A stretch of DNA of 64,000 nucleotides, taken from NCBI GenBank assembly GCA_949710005.1, contig OX453286.1, positions 24,085,810-24,149,809 on the forward strand, written 5' to 3'. A model generated the notes under the pieces. The model saw only the letters and a list, made by a program, of their open reading frames with translations. It was not told the origin of the DNA and ran no database searches. The stretch comes from Ricordea florida. Lineage: Eukaryota > Cnidaria > Anthozoa > Corallimorpharia > Ricordeidae. This document shows positions 14,701 through 22,615 of this stretch, one piece after another. Made by a program: the position numbers and the translations under genes. Positions within the stretch are counted from its first letter, which is position 1. The number at the start of each line of letters is the position of its first letter.

Positions 14701-14816
14701 AGACAGACGATGCTGCGGAATTTAAGAAGGTCAAAGATACGCTTTTGGCGGCGTTTGACACAGACAAAGATGGGAAATTCAAGAAAGACGAGTTCAAGAT
14801 GCTACTGGTCGGATAA
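2731..14816 (+). CDS. Six-EF-hand calcium-binding protein, calbindin/calretinin family (copy 1)
   Basis: Eleven coding exons: 2731-2833, 4850-4920, 5881-5964, 7357-7440, 8155-8211, 9872-9949, 10227-10282, 11807-11846, 11926-11979, 13623-13682, 14703-14816. All are bounded by GT-AG, phases agree, and the total is 801 nt (266 aa plus stop), the usual length for vertebrate calbindin or calretinin. Six EF-hands are visible. Loops 1, 3, 4, 5 and 6 have canonical Asp at position 1, Gly at 6 and Glu at 12 (for example DKDGNGFIEEGE, DTDKDGKFKKDE). Loop 2 (DTNYDKKIDLEE) has Lys instead of Gly. The family consists of cytosolic Ca2+ buffers and sensors. No signal peptide or membrane segment is seen. An AATAAA lies about 95 nt after the stop (14912-14917). 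Introns are full of MITEs. A tandem paralogue follows at 22616. Orthology to CALB1, CALB2 or secretagogin individually is not resolved. Confidence 0.92.
5103..5243. repeat. Dispersed repeat ending in GTGAAAGGGTTAA
   Basis: This stretch shares words (GGAGAATTT, GTTGATCA, CATTAACG, AGGGTTAA) with 10536-10638 plus 10849-10858, 26758-26906 and 29501-29656. All four look like diverged copies of one non-coding repeat family located in introns or next to genes. The class is unknown. Confidence 0.5.
6189..6600 (+). mobile_element. tRNA-derived SINE interrupted by a fold-back element
   Basis: The head (about 6192-6257) has tRNA-like A-box (TGGGTGAGAGCACTCG) and B-box (GGGTTCGATTCCCCC) motifs of an RNA polymerase III promoter. 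The body (ATGTGGGTCGAGTTTGTTG) matches the SINE at 46024-46170 on the other strand. In the middle sits the perfect-ended fold-back 6264-6448. It lies in intron 3 of the first calbindin-like gene. Confidence 0.7.
6264..6448. mobile_element. Fold-back MITE nested in SINE
   Basis: The ends AGCCT and AGGCT are complementary. Long arms (left AAAGCCGATTTCCGAAATTT, right the reverse complement with few mismatches) pair over about 75 bp around a short AT-rich loop near 6340-6365. It splits a tRNA-derived SINE, so it inserted after the SINE. No clear target duplication could be read. Confidence 0.7.
7652..7708. repeat. Short near-perfect palindrome
   Basis: GAAATTGTCAATACTGCAC and its reverse complement GTGCAGTATTGACAATTTC flank a 12-nt loop. 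It could be a cruciform or hairpin, or the core of a small fold-back element, in intron 4 of the first calbindin-like gene. Confidence 0.65.
8370..8860. mobile_element. Composite fold-back unit I (elements A+B)
   Basis: Element A (8370-8551) is a long hairpin with CAATAGAGTGTTTC ends and arms carrying AACTATCGG. Element B (8560-8860) has 19-bp inverted ends (GTTCACCACTAAATTTTCT) and internal words such as ACGGGCACTATCCATCCGG. The A and B pair recurs at 9032-9509 and, inverted, at 11003-11582, so the pair behaves as one unit. No coding capacity is recognised. It lies in intron 5 of the first calbindin-like gene. Confidence 0.75.
9032..9509. mobile_element. Composite fold-back unit II (elements A+B)
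   Basis: Same A (9032-9212) and B (9221-9509) order as unit I, direct orientation, diverged by point changes and by a different centre of B around 9306-9370. It lies in the same intron as unit I. Confidence 0.75.
9740..9866. repeat. Homopolymer inverted repeat (C11A13 ... T15G10) at a splice acceptor
   Basis: A run of C then A at 9740-9763 is mirrored by T then G at 9842-9866. The right arm directly abuts the CATAG acceptor of exon 6 (exon begins 9872) of the first calbindin-like gene. The T15 run may act as the polypyrimidine tract, but ten G residues separate it from the AG. Confidence 0.7.
10639..10848. mobile_element. MITE with AGGGGCGTAGCTA ends
   Basis: The left end AGGGGCGTAGCTA is complementary to the right end TAGCTACTCCCCT with one mismatch or so. 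The interior has C-rich runs and no ORF. It is inserted in a copy of the dispersed GGGTTAA repeat (10536-10638 and 10849-10858), in intron 7 of the first calbindin-like gene. Confidence 0.6.
11003..11582. mobile_element. Composite fold-back unit III (B+A, inverted)
   Basis: Inverted copy of the pair seen at 8370 and 9032: B at 11003-11394 (with its first ~94 bp duplicated, the two starts being 11003 and 11097) followed by hairpin A at 11403-11582. The conserved order after inversion supports A and B moving together. It lies in intron 7 of the first calbindin-like gene. Confidence 0.75.
12076..13061. mobile_element. TIR element with GATCATTTCGGGG subrepeats in both ends
   Basis: The ends TGTACAGGCCCCGAAATG and its near-perfect complement bound a 986-bp element; a GATT is present on both flanks (12072-12075, 13062-13065). 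The inverted arms (12076-12260 and 12881-13061) each contain about six copies of a 13-16 bp subrepeat, CCCGAAATGATCC. The interior has no recognised protein. A 161-aa - strand ORF here is largely built from the arms and is treated as spurious. It lies in intron 9 of the first calbindin-like gene. Confidence 0.75.
13752..14128. mobile_element. G-rich-ended repeat (TATATAGGTATGTGCC family, variant)
   Basis: It starts with a C/G-run and GGGGGTACTCCCATATATGG and ends with an AACCCCCCTGG-type tail. It is related to 16182-16602, 57342-58262 and 61973-62349 through the shared GGCTATATAGGTATGTGCC end. No coding capacity is seen. It sits in intron 10 of the first calbindin-like gene. Confidence 0.6.
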
Positions 14817-14911
14817 ACTTTTTAAATTATTACACAAAACCGTTTGTTTACCATTTTCATCTTTTATTGTTGCATTAAATGAAACATTTGTTTGATCCGA
14901 TGTCTGCTTAA

Positions 14912-14917
14912 AATAAA
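14912..14917 (+). terminator. Poly(A) signal AATAAA of calbindin-like copy 1
   Basis: Canonical AATAAA located 96 nt downstream of the stop codon at 14814-14816, a normal 3' UTR distance. Confidence 0.65.
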
Positions 14918-14929
14918 ATATTCAATTGT

Positions 14930-16181
14930 GTTCTATGTCTGAGTTTTTTTTGTCCAATCGCTTCTCTGACCATCCAATCCCAGAGGTTATCAATGTGCGA
15001 AACCCTACCCTATCTCAAACTTCGTGTGCGGTTTGGGTAGAGAGATGAATTTTAGCAAAACGAGGTCTAAGTTTCTTTTTACAAAGATAAATTTCCAAAA
15101 TATGCAGAAAAAAAATAACAAACCAAAAAACAAAAAGCAAAATACAAAGGTAAAGAAAACGCAAGTTGTCGAGGCGTTTTAGACTTCCTCCCCAAGAAGT
15201 TCACAAGGTGACGCTACTAAACATCAAGATTCTTGCATGCACTGTACAACACTTGAATTCTAGCAACCAACTCAATAAAATTTTGAGAAGTTCTATAAAC
15301 CAGTGCTGTAAAAGCCCCCTTTTCACTCCAGAGGCTACCCTACCCTATCCCAAAACTCTTGTGTACAATATCAGTGCAAACATCTATTTCGACACCACGT
15401 GGAGTAGGTTTTTTTTTTTCAAAAAGAAATTGCCAAAGCATGGCAAGAGGAAGAGCGAAGGAAACAAACAAAAACGGAAAATGTAGCGGCGTTTTATCCC
15501 CCATCCTCATGAAGAACACGTGGTCGAGCACTTTAATGAATCGGTCAAATAGCGCTTTGCATGTATGGAAAACACCAGAAAGACGTCCACACCGATCACA
15601 AAACACTTTTTGTTCTTATAGCACTAAAGCAAGCAAACCATCCCACAACAAAAGGATTTTACAAGACTCGTGAGTCTGGCTTTTGGTCCAGTGTCGAGTG
15701 TCGAGGGTAACATGTCGAGGGTAATTAAAAAAGGAACCAAATAATAATAAATAAAATAATAATTCTTTAAAAAAATTACAAATAAATATGAAAATAGAAT
15801 ATTAATGGAAATAAAGAACGCGAGCTTCAGAATAGAGCACTGTAGCGACAGAAGCGAATCACCCTGGCAGCGATCAATGCGGCTGAAAAAGCGTTGACAG
15901 ATCCATAACAAACAGTTACCACTGTATCAGTTCTCATGGATAAAACCAAAACAAATAAAAGAGAATTACTTGTTTAAAAGAAGGTGTGACAGGCCTACAC
16001 CGACGACTACCGCTGTTCACAAGTGTAGTTTCTTTGCCTTTAGAGTTTGGATCTCACGAGTATGTCCTTGAGCGATTTTCCTCTTTTGTACGAGATGATG
16101 GGAGGCTCTTTGTATAGCTCACTTAGTAAACGTTGATCCTGTATTAAATGCCATTTGCTCAATAAAATGTTCTTTAAATTG
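14930..16181. other. Intergenic stretch without recognised genes
   Basis: Two segments near 15000-15210 and 15335-15530 share a weak common order of words (ACCCTACCCTATC, then an A-rich run, then GGCGTTTTA, then a CACAAGG or CACGTGG word) and may be an old tandem duplication of about 330 bp. Short ORFs on both strands have no recognisable domain. Nothing else is supported. Confidence 0.4.
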
Positions 16182-16602
16182 GGCACCGCCCCGGGGGGAG
16201 GGGGGGGGTACTTTAGGAATTTCTGGGTGGGGATGTGCCGCTGAAACCCTTAGCCTATACCAGAGCTGGTGCAGCTGAATTTTGCTACCCTATACTAGAG
16301 TAAACCCCCCAAATCACTCCTATTCTAGAGTAGCTGTATTCCACTAGCACAGTCTAGCCAAAACAAAACCTTATACCACAATCGTTTCTCTCTCCAAAAA
16401 TGATTTTATTTATACTAGTTCAGTTTTTTTTTATTCTCAACCAACTGGTCAGTTTCGTGAAAAATTATACCCTATTCTAGACCCAAACGCTCTGATTGAT
16501 ATACCCTATGCTAGAGTAAACTGCTTGAAAACCATACCCTTCACAGCGGCACATACCTATATAGCCCATATATGACAGTACCCCCCCCCCCGGGGGTACC
16601 GC
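16182..16602. mobile_element. G-rich-ended repeat (TATATAGGTATGTGCC family)
   Basis: Bounded by a G-run plus GTAC on the left and GTAC plus a C-run on the right, so the ends are inverted. The inside repeats CTATTCTAGA- and CTATACTAGA-like words. It is nearly the same sequence as the copies in the two inverted arms at 57866-58262 and 61973-62349. Its right end abuts the Penelope-like fragment. Confidence 0.7.
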
Positions 16603-17311
16603 TGGGTGGTATTGTGTGACAAAAGGAAGAATATTCTATTGTGCGTTCGTTTATTTTGTTGAAGAGCCGACCTTCTCTCTTCGAATTTCACTTCTGAGAG
16701 GATTTTATTTACCAGATCATCTGGGTAACCTCTCGCGTAAAGGCGTGATCTGAATGCTACAATATTCTCTTCAAAAGTATTTTTTTGAAGAGTTAGTTCG
16801 AAGCAGCCTAAATGCTTCTCCTTTGATGAAGCCTTTACTGACTCCTAGTGGGTGGCAGGAAGCGAAATGTGTGTACTGAAATGCTTCTGTCGGCTTGTAG
16901 TGACTTCGCACGTCAAGGATAGATCTTTGTCCAAATCTATCGCCTTTGTAAACGCAAGAATCCAAGAGAGTGGTTTCTTTGTCTGATATTTCAGCCGTGA
17001 GTCTAATATTTGGATGATGTCTTTTAGCCTGTTCAATGAACCCATTTATATCCTCAACTCTTATGTTCCATAAAGAGAACACATCATCTATGTATCTTTT
17101 CCACTCCAGTGGCTTTTCTGTGCTGTTATTCAGGATTTCTGTCTCAACCGCTGCTACAAATGGGTTGGCAAAAGAGACTGCCATTTTAGTTCCCATAGCG
17201 GTACCGTGTATCTGGAGATACGTTTTTCCATTGAACTGGAAAGAATTCTCCTTTAGTACAAGTCTGAGCATCTCTCTGAGTCTATCCTTGACACGCGCAC
17301 TTATTTTCTAA
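16597..17311 (-). pseudogene. Penelope-like element reverse transcriptase fragment
   Basis: The main open frame (17271-16771) encodes the C-terminal half of a Penelope-like RT: an F-N-G-K-x-Y-L-Q-I-H-G-T-A-M-G-T-K block, the catalytic RYIDDVF box, and a FQYTHFASCHP block. After a one-base shift in an A-run near 16771-16777 the frame continues with a helical RGYPDDLVNKILSEVKF block and, after another shift, ILPFVTQYHPAVP, reaching about 16597. The N-terminal part and the GIY-YIG endonuclease are missing. It is a dead fragment of a retroelement that normally couples RT to a GIY-YIG nuclease. It abuts an oppositely oriented Penelope fragment at about 17312. Confidence 0.8.
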
Positions 17312-17489
17312 ACCGAGAACTTCCAGTACACGCACTTCAGATCTTGTCACCCACCGGGAGTCAAGAAAGGTTTATCAACCTAAGGGCAAGAGACTACCTA
17401 AACAGCCTAATCAAGAAAGTGCTCTCCGAAGTGAAATTCTCTGACCGGAAGTCAGCCCTCAGAGAATTAGGGCAAAGGCGCGCAAAATG

Positions 17490-17494
17490 ATATT
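17490..17494. repeat. Target site duplication ATATT (left)
   Basis: ATATT directly before the 5' LTR; the same ATATT follows the 3' LTR at 21839-21843. Five bp is the usual Copia target duplication length. Confidence 0.95.
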
Positions 17495-17726
17495 TGTTGG
17501 ATGCAAACCCAACTTACATAAAGCGGAAGTATTTACGTACAGGAAATGTCATTCAAGTTAACATTAAATCGAGGCTGTATTGCATCAGCCACCATGTATA
17601 TATTTCATAGCCACGTGTAACTTCTAGTTAGTGCGAATGTCAGTGAAAGAAGAACAATAAATGTTTGGTTACAGTTGATCTTGGAGTCTTTAATCCACCG
17701 AAGAACAAATGGCCACGCTTGCAACA
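17495..17726 (+). repeat. Copia 5' LTR
   Basis: Starts TGTTGGATGC and ends GCTTGCAACA. It contains a TATATAT box at 17597-17603 and an AATAAA at 17656-17661, so U3, R and U5 can be placed approximately. The gag-pol ATG at 17709 lies inside it, 18 bp from its end. Confidence 0.96.
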
Positions 17727-20700
17727 GGTTATGGGCCCAGCAGAAGGCTCATGTTCGACGGTGATGTTACGAAATACGAACTTTGGGAAGTAAAATTCCT
17801 AGGACTTATGAGACTTCAAAAGTTGTACGATGTTCTCCTAGCCGAAGGTGAGCTAGATGACACAGAGACGGAAAAGAACATTGATGCCTTCGCTCAACTG
17901 ATCCAGTACCTGGACGATCGAAGCCTGTCCTTAATTATGAGGGATGCGAGGGACGATGGCAGAAGAGCCCTCCAAATATTGAGGAACCATTACATGGGAA
18001 AAAGCAAACCACGTGTTCTTGCATTGTATACAGAACTAACTTCACTGCAGAAAGCCCAAGACGAATGCATAACAGATTATGTTCTACGTGCTGAAACAGC
18101 AGCTGCATCGCTCAAATCCGCCGGGGAGACAGTGAGCGACAGCCTTTTGATTGCCATGGTACTGAAAGGATTACCTGTGGAATACAAAACCTTTTCCGCC
18201 ATTGTTTCGCAGCGCGACGACAAGATTCAGTTTCAAGAATTCAAAGTAGCCCTTAGGAGTTATGAAGAGACCGAAAGATCTCATATGCCGCCACAAATTG
18301 GAGAGGACAATGTTATGAACTGTAAACAGAAACATTCAGCATCGAACGGACATATAACATGTTACTCCTGCGGTCAACCTGGTCACAAATCAAGTGAATG
18401 TCGCATAAAGGAACAAAGGAAGAAGATTAATCACCGATGGTGCAGACACTGCAAGTCCAAGACACACAACACAGATGTTTGTCGCAAGAAGGACACAGCG
18501 AAAACCGTGAGTGACGATAAGAGGGGCGCTTCATTTGCATTCAAAGTGACTGTAGACTCTCTTAACGTAACAAGAGAAAATTCCTTATTAGTCGATACAG
18601 GAGCTACTGCTCATATTCTCAATGATAAGTCCAAGTTTTTACATTTTGATGATAATTTCAAACCCGAAAATCATTACATAGAGTTAGCTGATGGCAGTAG
18701 GGCATGTGGTGTTGTGTCTGCCAGGGGCAGGGCACAAGTTACTCTGCATGATGTAGGGGGTGTTCCCTATGAAGTCTTTCTTGAAGACGCTTTATATATA
18801 CCTAGTTATAAACAGAACATATTTTCTGTTCAATCTGCCGTTTATAGGGGAAATTCCATACACTTGACACCAGATTCTGCTGAGCTAAGTACACCAGGTG
18901 ACACCAAATTTGCTATGAAGAAATATGGGAAGTTGTATTACCTCAACTATGCCGATTCCAGTAATGGTGCGCACAGTGCGGAAACTTGGCACAAAATATT
19001 GGGGCATTGCAACATGCATGATGTTTTTAAACTAGAAAATGTTGTTGAGGGGATGAAAATAACAACAAAGCCCAAGGGTAAGCCTGAATGTGACACTTGT
19101 GTAAAGGGAAAGATGTCACAGTTTCGAAATAGAGAGCCAGATAGTCGTGCAACTGCACCTCTGGAGTTAGTACACACTGACTTAGCAGGTCCTGTCACAC
19201 CAGGGTCAAGGGATGGTCACAATTATGCAATGGTTTTTGTGGACGATTTTTCTGGTGCCTTTGGGGTATATTTCCTAAAGAACAAGAGTGATGCCATCAC
19301 AGCAACGAAGCAGTTCTTGGCTGATACTGCACCCTTTGGTACAGTCAAACGATTACGATCTGACAATGGGGGTGAATACGTTGGTGATCAATTCAAATCC
19401 TTATTGTTAGATAACCACATCAAACATGAGCTTACAGCTCCCTATTCACCCCACCAAAACGGGACAGCTGAGAGAGCATGGCGATCGCTTTTTGATATGG
19501 CAAGGTGTCTGTTAATCGAAGCAGAGTTACCTAAACAGTTATGGACCTATGCTGTCATGACATCAGCACATATCCGCAACAGATGTTATAATTCCAGAAC
19601 AGGTAAAACACCTTATGAGTGCTTGACAGGTACCAAACCAAATTTGTCCAACATGCATGTATTTGGTTCATTGTGTCACGCTTATGTACAGAACAAAACC
19701 AAATTAGATGCTCGAGCTAAGGAAGGCATTTTTATAGGTTATGATAGGTCCAGTCCTGCATTTCTTGTTTATTACCCTGATCAAAACACCATCAAGAAAG
19801 CCAGATGTGTCAAATTCAGTGAGAGATTCGACCATAAAGAGGAAAGTGTTGAATTGTTATCTGATTCAGCTGAGTACAAAGAACCTGAAATGCAAAAGCC
19901 TGAGATTAAGGTAGAAAGTGTTAAGCGTTACCCTACCAGGGAGCATGACAGACCAAAATACCTTGATGACTATGCAACAGGGGAGGAACTTGATCATGCA
20001 ATTGATGATTTTGCAAATTTTACAGTTGACTACTGTTACACAGCTAGAAATGTTCCACAGTCATATGAATGTGCCATCACATCCCCAGAGTCTGGGAAGT
20101 GGAAAGTTGCTATGGAAGAAGAGTTAAATTCACTATGGGATAATGACACATTTGAACTCACCTCCCTACCAGAGGGTCGAACTTCAGTGGGGGGAAAGTG
20201 GGTTTATACTATCAAATTAGGTCCCAATGGAGAGGAAAAGTACAAAGCCCGTTTTGTTGCAAAGGGTTACTCCCAGGCCCCAGGTATAGACTATCATGAG
20301 ACATTTTCTCCAACTGCTCGTTTAACTTCGGTTCGAATGTTAATGCAATTAGCTGTTCAAAAAGGTATGGTTATCCATCAAATGGATGTTAAGACTGCTT
20401 ATTTGAATGCACCTATTGACTGTGAGTTGTATGTTGAGCAACCTGAAGGTTATGAACAAAAAGGGCCCAATGGACAAAAACTTGTTTGCAAGCTAAAGAA
20501 ATCATTGTATGGCTTGAAACAAAGTGGGAGAAACTGGAACAGTATGTTACATGACTATCTAACACAAGAAGGGTTTGTACAATCCTTAGTGGATCCTTGT
20601 GTTTATGTCAGGACTACTGAAAGTGGTCAAGTAATTTTAATTGTATGGGTTGATGACATAATTATTGCAGGTAGCAACACAGATGTGTTGAAAGAATTTA

Positions 20701-21578
20701 AAGAATGTCTTATGATGAAATTCAAAATGAAAGATCTGGGTATTCTATCATGGTTTCTAGGCATCCAATTCAAGTGTGGAAATGGGTATGTTGAAATGAA
20801 CCAAACCCAGTACATAGAAAAGATTTTGTCTCGGTTCAACATGTCAGAATGCAAGCCAAAGGCAATCCCATGTGAGCTGGGTGTAACTAAGGGCAGTACA
20901 GTTAATGAAAGCAATTTTGAAAATGTAGGTTTGTATCGTGAGATTGTTGGAAGTTTGATTTACCTCATGACATGCACAAGACCTGATTTGTGTTATGTAG
21001 TCACATATCTTTCTCAGCATCTATCAAAGCCAATGAAGGCACATTATGCCATATCAAAACAAGTGCTGAGGTATCTAAAGGGTACTCAAGATAGATGCTT
21101 AAAGTTTGTAAAAGGGCCTGAAGTGAAACTAGAGGGGTACAGTGATTCAGACTGGGCAACATCCAGTGATAGACGTAGCATCAGTGGATATGCTTTTAAG
21201 TTATGTAGTGCAAGCTCACTGATATCGTGGAAGAGTGCAAAGCAGTCAGTGGTAGCACTGTCTTCTTGTGAAGCTGAGTATGTAGCATTAGCCATGGCTA
21301 CCCAGGAAGCTAAATTTCTTAGGCAACTATTAGCTGATCTAGTGGGTCCCCCTTGTGAGGTTATTCGCATGTATGTAGATAATCAAGGGGCAATAGCACT
21401 GGCTAATAATCCTGTGCATCATAAGAGATCAAAGCATATTGATGTTAAATACTACTTCTTAAGATTAGAGATCCAGAATGGAAACCTGAAGCTGACATAT
21501 GTACCAACAGAAAATAATGTTGCAGACATTTTTACTAAGCCTGTAACTAGGGTTAAACTTAATAGACTACTTCCATAA
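17709..21578 (+). CDS. Copia gag-pol polyprotein, 1289 aa
   Basis: Single intact ORF in the order typical of Copia: gag, protease, integrase, reverse transcriptase, RNase H. Visible motifs: two CCHC zinc knuckles (about residues 218-231 and 245-258), the protease LVDTGATAH active site (about 294-302), an integrase HHCC zinc site (about 427-460) and catalytic D-D-E (about 490, 552, 588), an RT block with AYLNAP (about 898) and the WVDDIII catalytic box (about 980-986), and RNase H with YSDSDWA, SCEAEY and DNQGA boxes (about 1145-1228). Gag and pol are in one frame with no frameshift or stop. The start is chosen at 17709 because it is the first ATG after the inferred cap site, and the frame is open from there. 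The ATG lies in the LTR and codons 7-12 overlap the primer binding site. Confidence 0.96.
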   Translation: MATLATGYGPSRRLMFDGDVTKYELWEVKFLGLMRLQKLYDVLLAEGELDDTETEKNIDAFAQLIQYLDDRSLSLIMRDARDDGRRALQILRNHYMGKSKPRVLALYTELTSLQKAQDECITDYVLRAETAAASLKSAGETVSDSLLIAMVLKGLPVEYKTFSAIVSQRDDKIQFQEFKVALRSYEETERSHMPPQIGEDNVMNCKQKHSASNGHITCYSCGQPGHKSSECRIKEQRKKINHRWCRHCKSKTHNTDVCRKKDTAKTVSDDKRGASFAFKVTVDSLNVTRENSLLVDTGATAHILNDKSKFLHFDDNFKPENHYIELADGSRACGVVSARGRAQVTLHDVGGVPYEVFLEDALYIPSYKQNIFSVQSAVYRGNSIHLTPDSAELSTPGDTKFAMKKYGKLYYLNYADSSNGAHSAETWHKILGHCNMHDVFKLENVVEGMKITTKPKGKPECDTCVKGKMSQFRNREPDSRATAPLELVHTDLAGPVTPGSRDGHNYAMVFVDDFSGAFGVYFLKNKSDAITATKQFLADTAPFGTVKRLRSDNGGEYVGDQFKSLLLDNHIKHELTAPYSPHQNGTAERAWRSLFDMARCLLIEAELPKQLWTYAVMTSAHIRNRCYNSRTGKTPYECLTGTKPNLSNMHVFGSLCHAYVQNKTKLDARAKEGIFIGYDRSSPAFLVYYPDQNTIKKARCVKFSERFDHKEESVELLSDSAEYKEPEMQKPEIKVESVKRYPTREHDRPKYLDDYATGEELDHAIDDFANFTVDYCYTARNVPQSYECAITSPESGKWKVAMEEELNSLWDNDTFELTSLPEGRTSVGGKWVYTIKLGPNGEEKYKARFVAKGYSQAPGIDYHETFSPTARLTSVRMLMQLAVQKGMVIHQMDVKTAYLNAPIDCELYVEQPEGYEQKGPNGQKLVCKLKKSLYGLKQSGRNWNSMLHDYLTQEGFVQSLVDPCVYVRTTESGQVILIVWVDDIIIAGSNTDVLKEFKECLMMKFKMKDLGILSWFLGIQFKCGNGYVEMNQTQYIEKILSRFNMSECKPKAIPCELGVTKGSTVNESNFENVGLYREIVGSLIYLMTCTRPDLCYVVTYLSQHLSKPMKAHYAISKQVLRYLKGTQDRCLKFVKGPEVKLEGYSDSDWATSSDRRSISGYAFKLCSASSLISWKSAKQSVVALSSCEAEYVALAMATQEAKFLRQLLADLVGPPCEVIRMYVDNQGAIALANNPVHHKRSKHIDVKYYFLRLEIQNGNLKLTYVPTENNVADIFTKPVTRVKLNRLLP
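17727..17742 (+). promoter_or_regulatory. Copia primer binding site (initiator tRNA-Met half-tRNA type)
   Basis: GGTTATGGGCCCAGCA directly follows the 5' LTR. It is complementary to the anticodon stem-loop region of eukaryotic initiator tRNA-Met (GCUGGGCCCAUAACC), not to the tRNA 3' end. Drosophila copia is known to prime from such an internal half-tRNA. Here the site is also coding sequence. Confidence 0.9.
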
Positions 21579-21597
21579 ATGTTGTAAAGTTGTGATT

Positions 21598-21606
21598 GAG
21601 TGGGGG
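21598..21606 (+). promoter_or_regulatory. Copia polypurine tract
   Basis: GAGTGGGGG lies immediately before the 3' LTR at 21607, the position of the plus-strand primer in LTR retrotransposons. One T interrupts the purine run. Confidence 0.8.
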
Positions 21607-21838
21607 TGTTGGATGCAAACCCAACTTACATAAAGCGGAAGTATTTACGTACAGGAAATGTCATTCAAGTTAACATTAAATCGAGGCTGTATTGCATCAG
21701 CCACCATGTATATATTTCATAGCCACGTGTAACTTCTAGTTAGTGCGAATGTCAGTGAAAGAAGAACAATAAATGTTTGGTTACAGTTGATCTTGGAGTC
21801 TTTAATCCACCGAAGAACAAATGGCCACGCTTGCAACA
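21607..21838 (+). repeat. Copia 3' LTR
   Basis: 232 bp, read as identical to the 5' LTR. Because the gag start codon is within the LTR, this copy also carries an ATG (21821). That ATG reads MATLAT and then continues in frame into the interrupted Penelope fragment. Confidence 0.96.
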
Positions 21839-21843
21839 ATATT
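21839..21843. repeat. Target site duplication ATATT (right)
   Basis: Matches 17490-17494 exactly. Confidence 0.95.
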
Positions 21844-22125
21844 ACCCTTTGTAACACAGTACAATCCATGTGTTCCCAACTTAAGAAAGATCCTTAGGGA
21901 CAAATGGAAAAAAAGAATCACAACCTTTGCTTAGACAAGTCTATAAAGAGCCTCCTCTTGTTTTTAAACACAAGAGGGGTAAATCTCTAAAAGACATACT
22001 GGTTAGAGCCAAAGTGTAAAGTCAAACAAACCAAGCTAACAAAGGTCTGAACAATCACACCACGCTCCAGGATATGTGCCAGGTCTGTTAAAAATACCTT
22101 TACCCTTTCATCGAACTTGAGAGAT

Positions 22126-22615
22126 AGAATATCTTATCGAGAGATTGATATATAGAGAGATTGATGGCGCCGAGAATCTCCTCGCAAATCTCCTCTCTGT
22201 ATTATCTATCATTAATTTTTCAACATAATCTATCACCGCGGGTATAATATTACACCCGAATTTTTCAGTTTTAAAACATTCGGCGCCAGTTTGTTTGGTC
22301 TATGACTGAGGTTATTTGATGCTTTGGATTGAACATATGAAATTGATGCAAGCAAATCTTTCTTATGTGGGTTTTTTTTGGTGAATACAACCGCGTTATT
22401 TATATAACAATTATAAATGAAGTTTATACCGAATACATTCTCATTTCTCGTGACCGCTGGGCAGCTTCCAAGTATTTTAGCCGTCCAATCACACTCGAAG
22501 AATCAAAATTAACAATGAATCGCATTGGACAACAATCTACGCGAGTCAGCTGGCCTTTCAAGGACTGATTGTTTACAATTTGCATCGACACTCGCCAGTT
22601 CTTCATCTCAGGAAC
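22126..22615. other. Upstream region of calbindin-like copy 2
   Basis: Non-coding, with a GAGAGATTGATATA-type purine-rich patch near 22136-22165. The promoter and 5' UTR of the downstream EF-hand gene should lie here. No TATA box or initiator stands out. Confidence 0.4.

Larger units (their letters stand above)
17495..21838 (+). mobile_element. Complete Ty1/Copia LTR retrotransposon
   Basis: The element is 4344 bp with two 232-bp LTRs (17495-17726 and 21607-21838) that I read as identical, TG...CA ends, an ATATT target duplication, a primer binding site, a polypurine tract (21598-21606) and one uninterrupted gag-pol ORF (17709-21578). Identical LTRs mean a very recent insertion, so it may be active. 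It lies between the two calbindin-like genes in sense orientation, nested in a Penelope-like fragment. The copy is inferred to be autonomous because every expected domain is present. Confidence 0.97.
17316..22125 (+). pseudogene. Second Penelope-like fragment, split by Copia
   Basis: The two parts are 17316-17494 and 21839-about 22125. The left part reads FQYTHFRSCHPPGVKKG, then after a short deletion a LRARDYLNSLIKKVLSEVKF block. The right part reads ILPFVTQYNPCVPNL, then (shifted) blocks matching the KSLKDILVRAKV region that precedes the endonuclease in Penelope-like elements, then a weak CQVC-like segment. It is on the opposite strand to 16597-17311 and overlaps it in protein coordinates, so the two are separate copies or an inverted duplication. 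The Copia element at 17495-21838 interrupts it with a 5-bp duplication. Confidence 0.7.

Noticed and set aside
15340..15673. Overlapping ORFs of about 90-100 aa on both strands
   Set aside because: No recognisable domain or splice context; both strands are open by chance in an AT-rich stretch.
18947..21370. Antisense ORFs within Copia
   Set aside because: Shadows of the intact gag-pol frame.
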